This document shows positions 6,091 through 6,179 of a DNA stretch of 6,179 bases, piece after piece. How positions within the stretch are numbered: position 1 is the stretch's first letter; every line of letters begins with the position of its first letter. Position numbers and translations under genes: made by a program. The DNA is from a bacterium (lineage in GTDB: Bacteria; UBA10199; DSSB01), in NCBI GenBank assembly GCA_030426445.1, contig JAUHYS010000132.1, positions 1 to 6,179 on the forward strand. Direction: 5' to 3'. Below the pieces are notes generated by a model that made no database searches, was not told the DNA's origin, and worked only from the letters and a program-made list of their open reading frames with translations.

Positions 6091-6179
6091 TTAGATTTCC
6101 TTCACCTCAGAATTCAGGTATCGAAGGATAGAAAAGTTTTTGGTCAGATAAAATTTAAGGCTACCTACAATTAAATACA
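6091..6179 (-). pseudogene. Possible upstream part of the activator in a shifted frame (partial, runs off the window)
   Basis: A minus-strand frame is open from the window edge to TAA at 6093-6091 and encodes 28 residues ending FSILRYLNSEVKEI. It overlaps the upstream extension of the activator's own frame, which is open from just after TGA 6109-6107 to ATG 6073 and encodes GEGNLILEEAL. Joined by a -1 shift within about 6094-6106, the two read as continuous TPR-like helices. Known relatives with TPR-GAF-AAA+ order often carry a longer TPR array and sometimes an N-terminal protein kinase domain. It could therefore be a frameshifted gene, a sequencing error, or simply the end of a separate upstream gene. 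Confidence 0.4.

Noticed and set aside
1..6179. CRISPR array, transposon, prophage or defence island
   Set aside because: No direct repeat array, transposase, integrase, terminal inverted repeats or recognisable defence gene is visible.

Overview
This is an AT-rich stretch of a Gram-negative chromosome with four complete genes and two gene ends. The lineage is unresolved. A bacterial enhancer-binding protein with TPR, GAF and AAA+ domains, plus two lipoproteins, is what one often meets in Bdellovibrionota, Myxococcota and other former Deltaproteobacteria. The Ig-like lipoprotein, by contrast, resembles Bacteroidota surface proteins. Clear Shine-Dalgarno sequences in front of both lipoproteins (AAGGAG, AGGAGG) argue against Bacteroidota, which use them little.

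Layout: (1) 1-812, plus strand: the C-terminal 60% or so of hemN, the oxygen-independent coproporphyrinogen III dehydrogenase of haem synthesis. (2) 813-1384: a 570-base gap with no convincing gene. It holds a near-consensus sigma-54 promoter (1017-1032), several inverted repeats around it, a weaker sigma-70-like promoter and a leader with stem-loops. (3) 1385-2296, plus strand: a secreted acidic lipoprotein with an N-terminal Ig-like domain, closed by a strong terminator (2323-2355). (4) 2368-6179, minus strand: a sigma-54-dependent activator (6073-3845), a 66-residue lipoprotein (3775-3575) and a fold-type I PLP aminotransferase-like enzyme (3537-2368), spaced 69 and 37 bases apart and probably co-transcribed. 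Beyond the activator's ATG, the same protein seems to continue in a shifted frame to the window edge.

How the genes may work together: the window contains both a sigma-54 activator (intact Walker A, GAFTGA, Walker B, arginine fingers) and one very good sigma-54 promoter, pointing at the Ig-like lipoprotein. The simplest hypothesis is a local circuit in which the activator senses something through its TPR and GAF domains and switches on the lipoprotein transcript. That is inference. The most unusual features are the activator's apparent two tandem helix-turn-helix segments, its disrupted N-terminus, and the aminotransferase's loss of the usual substrate-carboxylate arginine. hemN looks like an ordinary neighbour.
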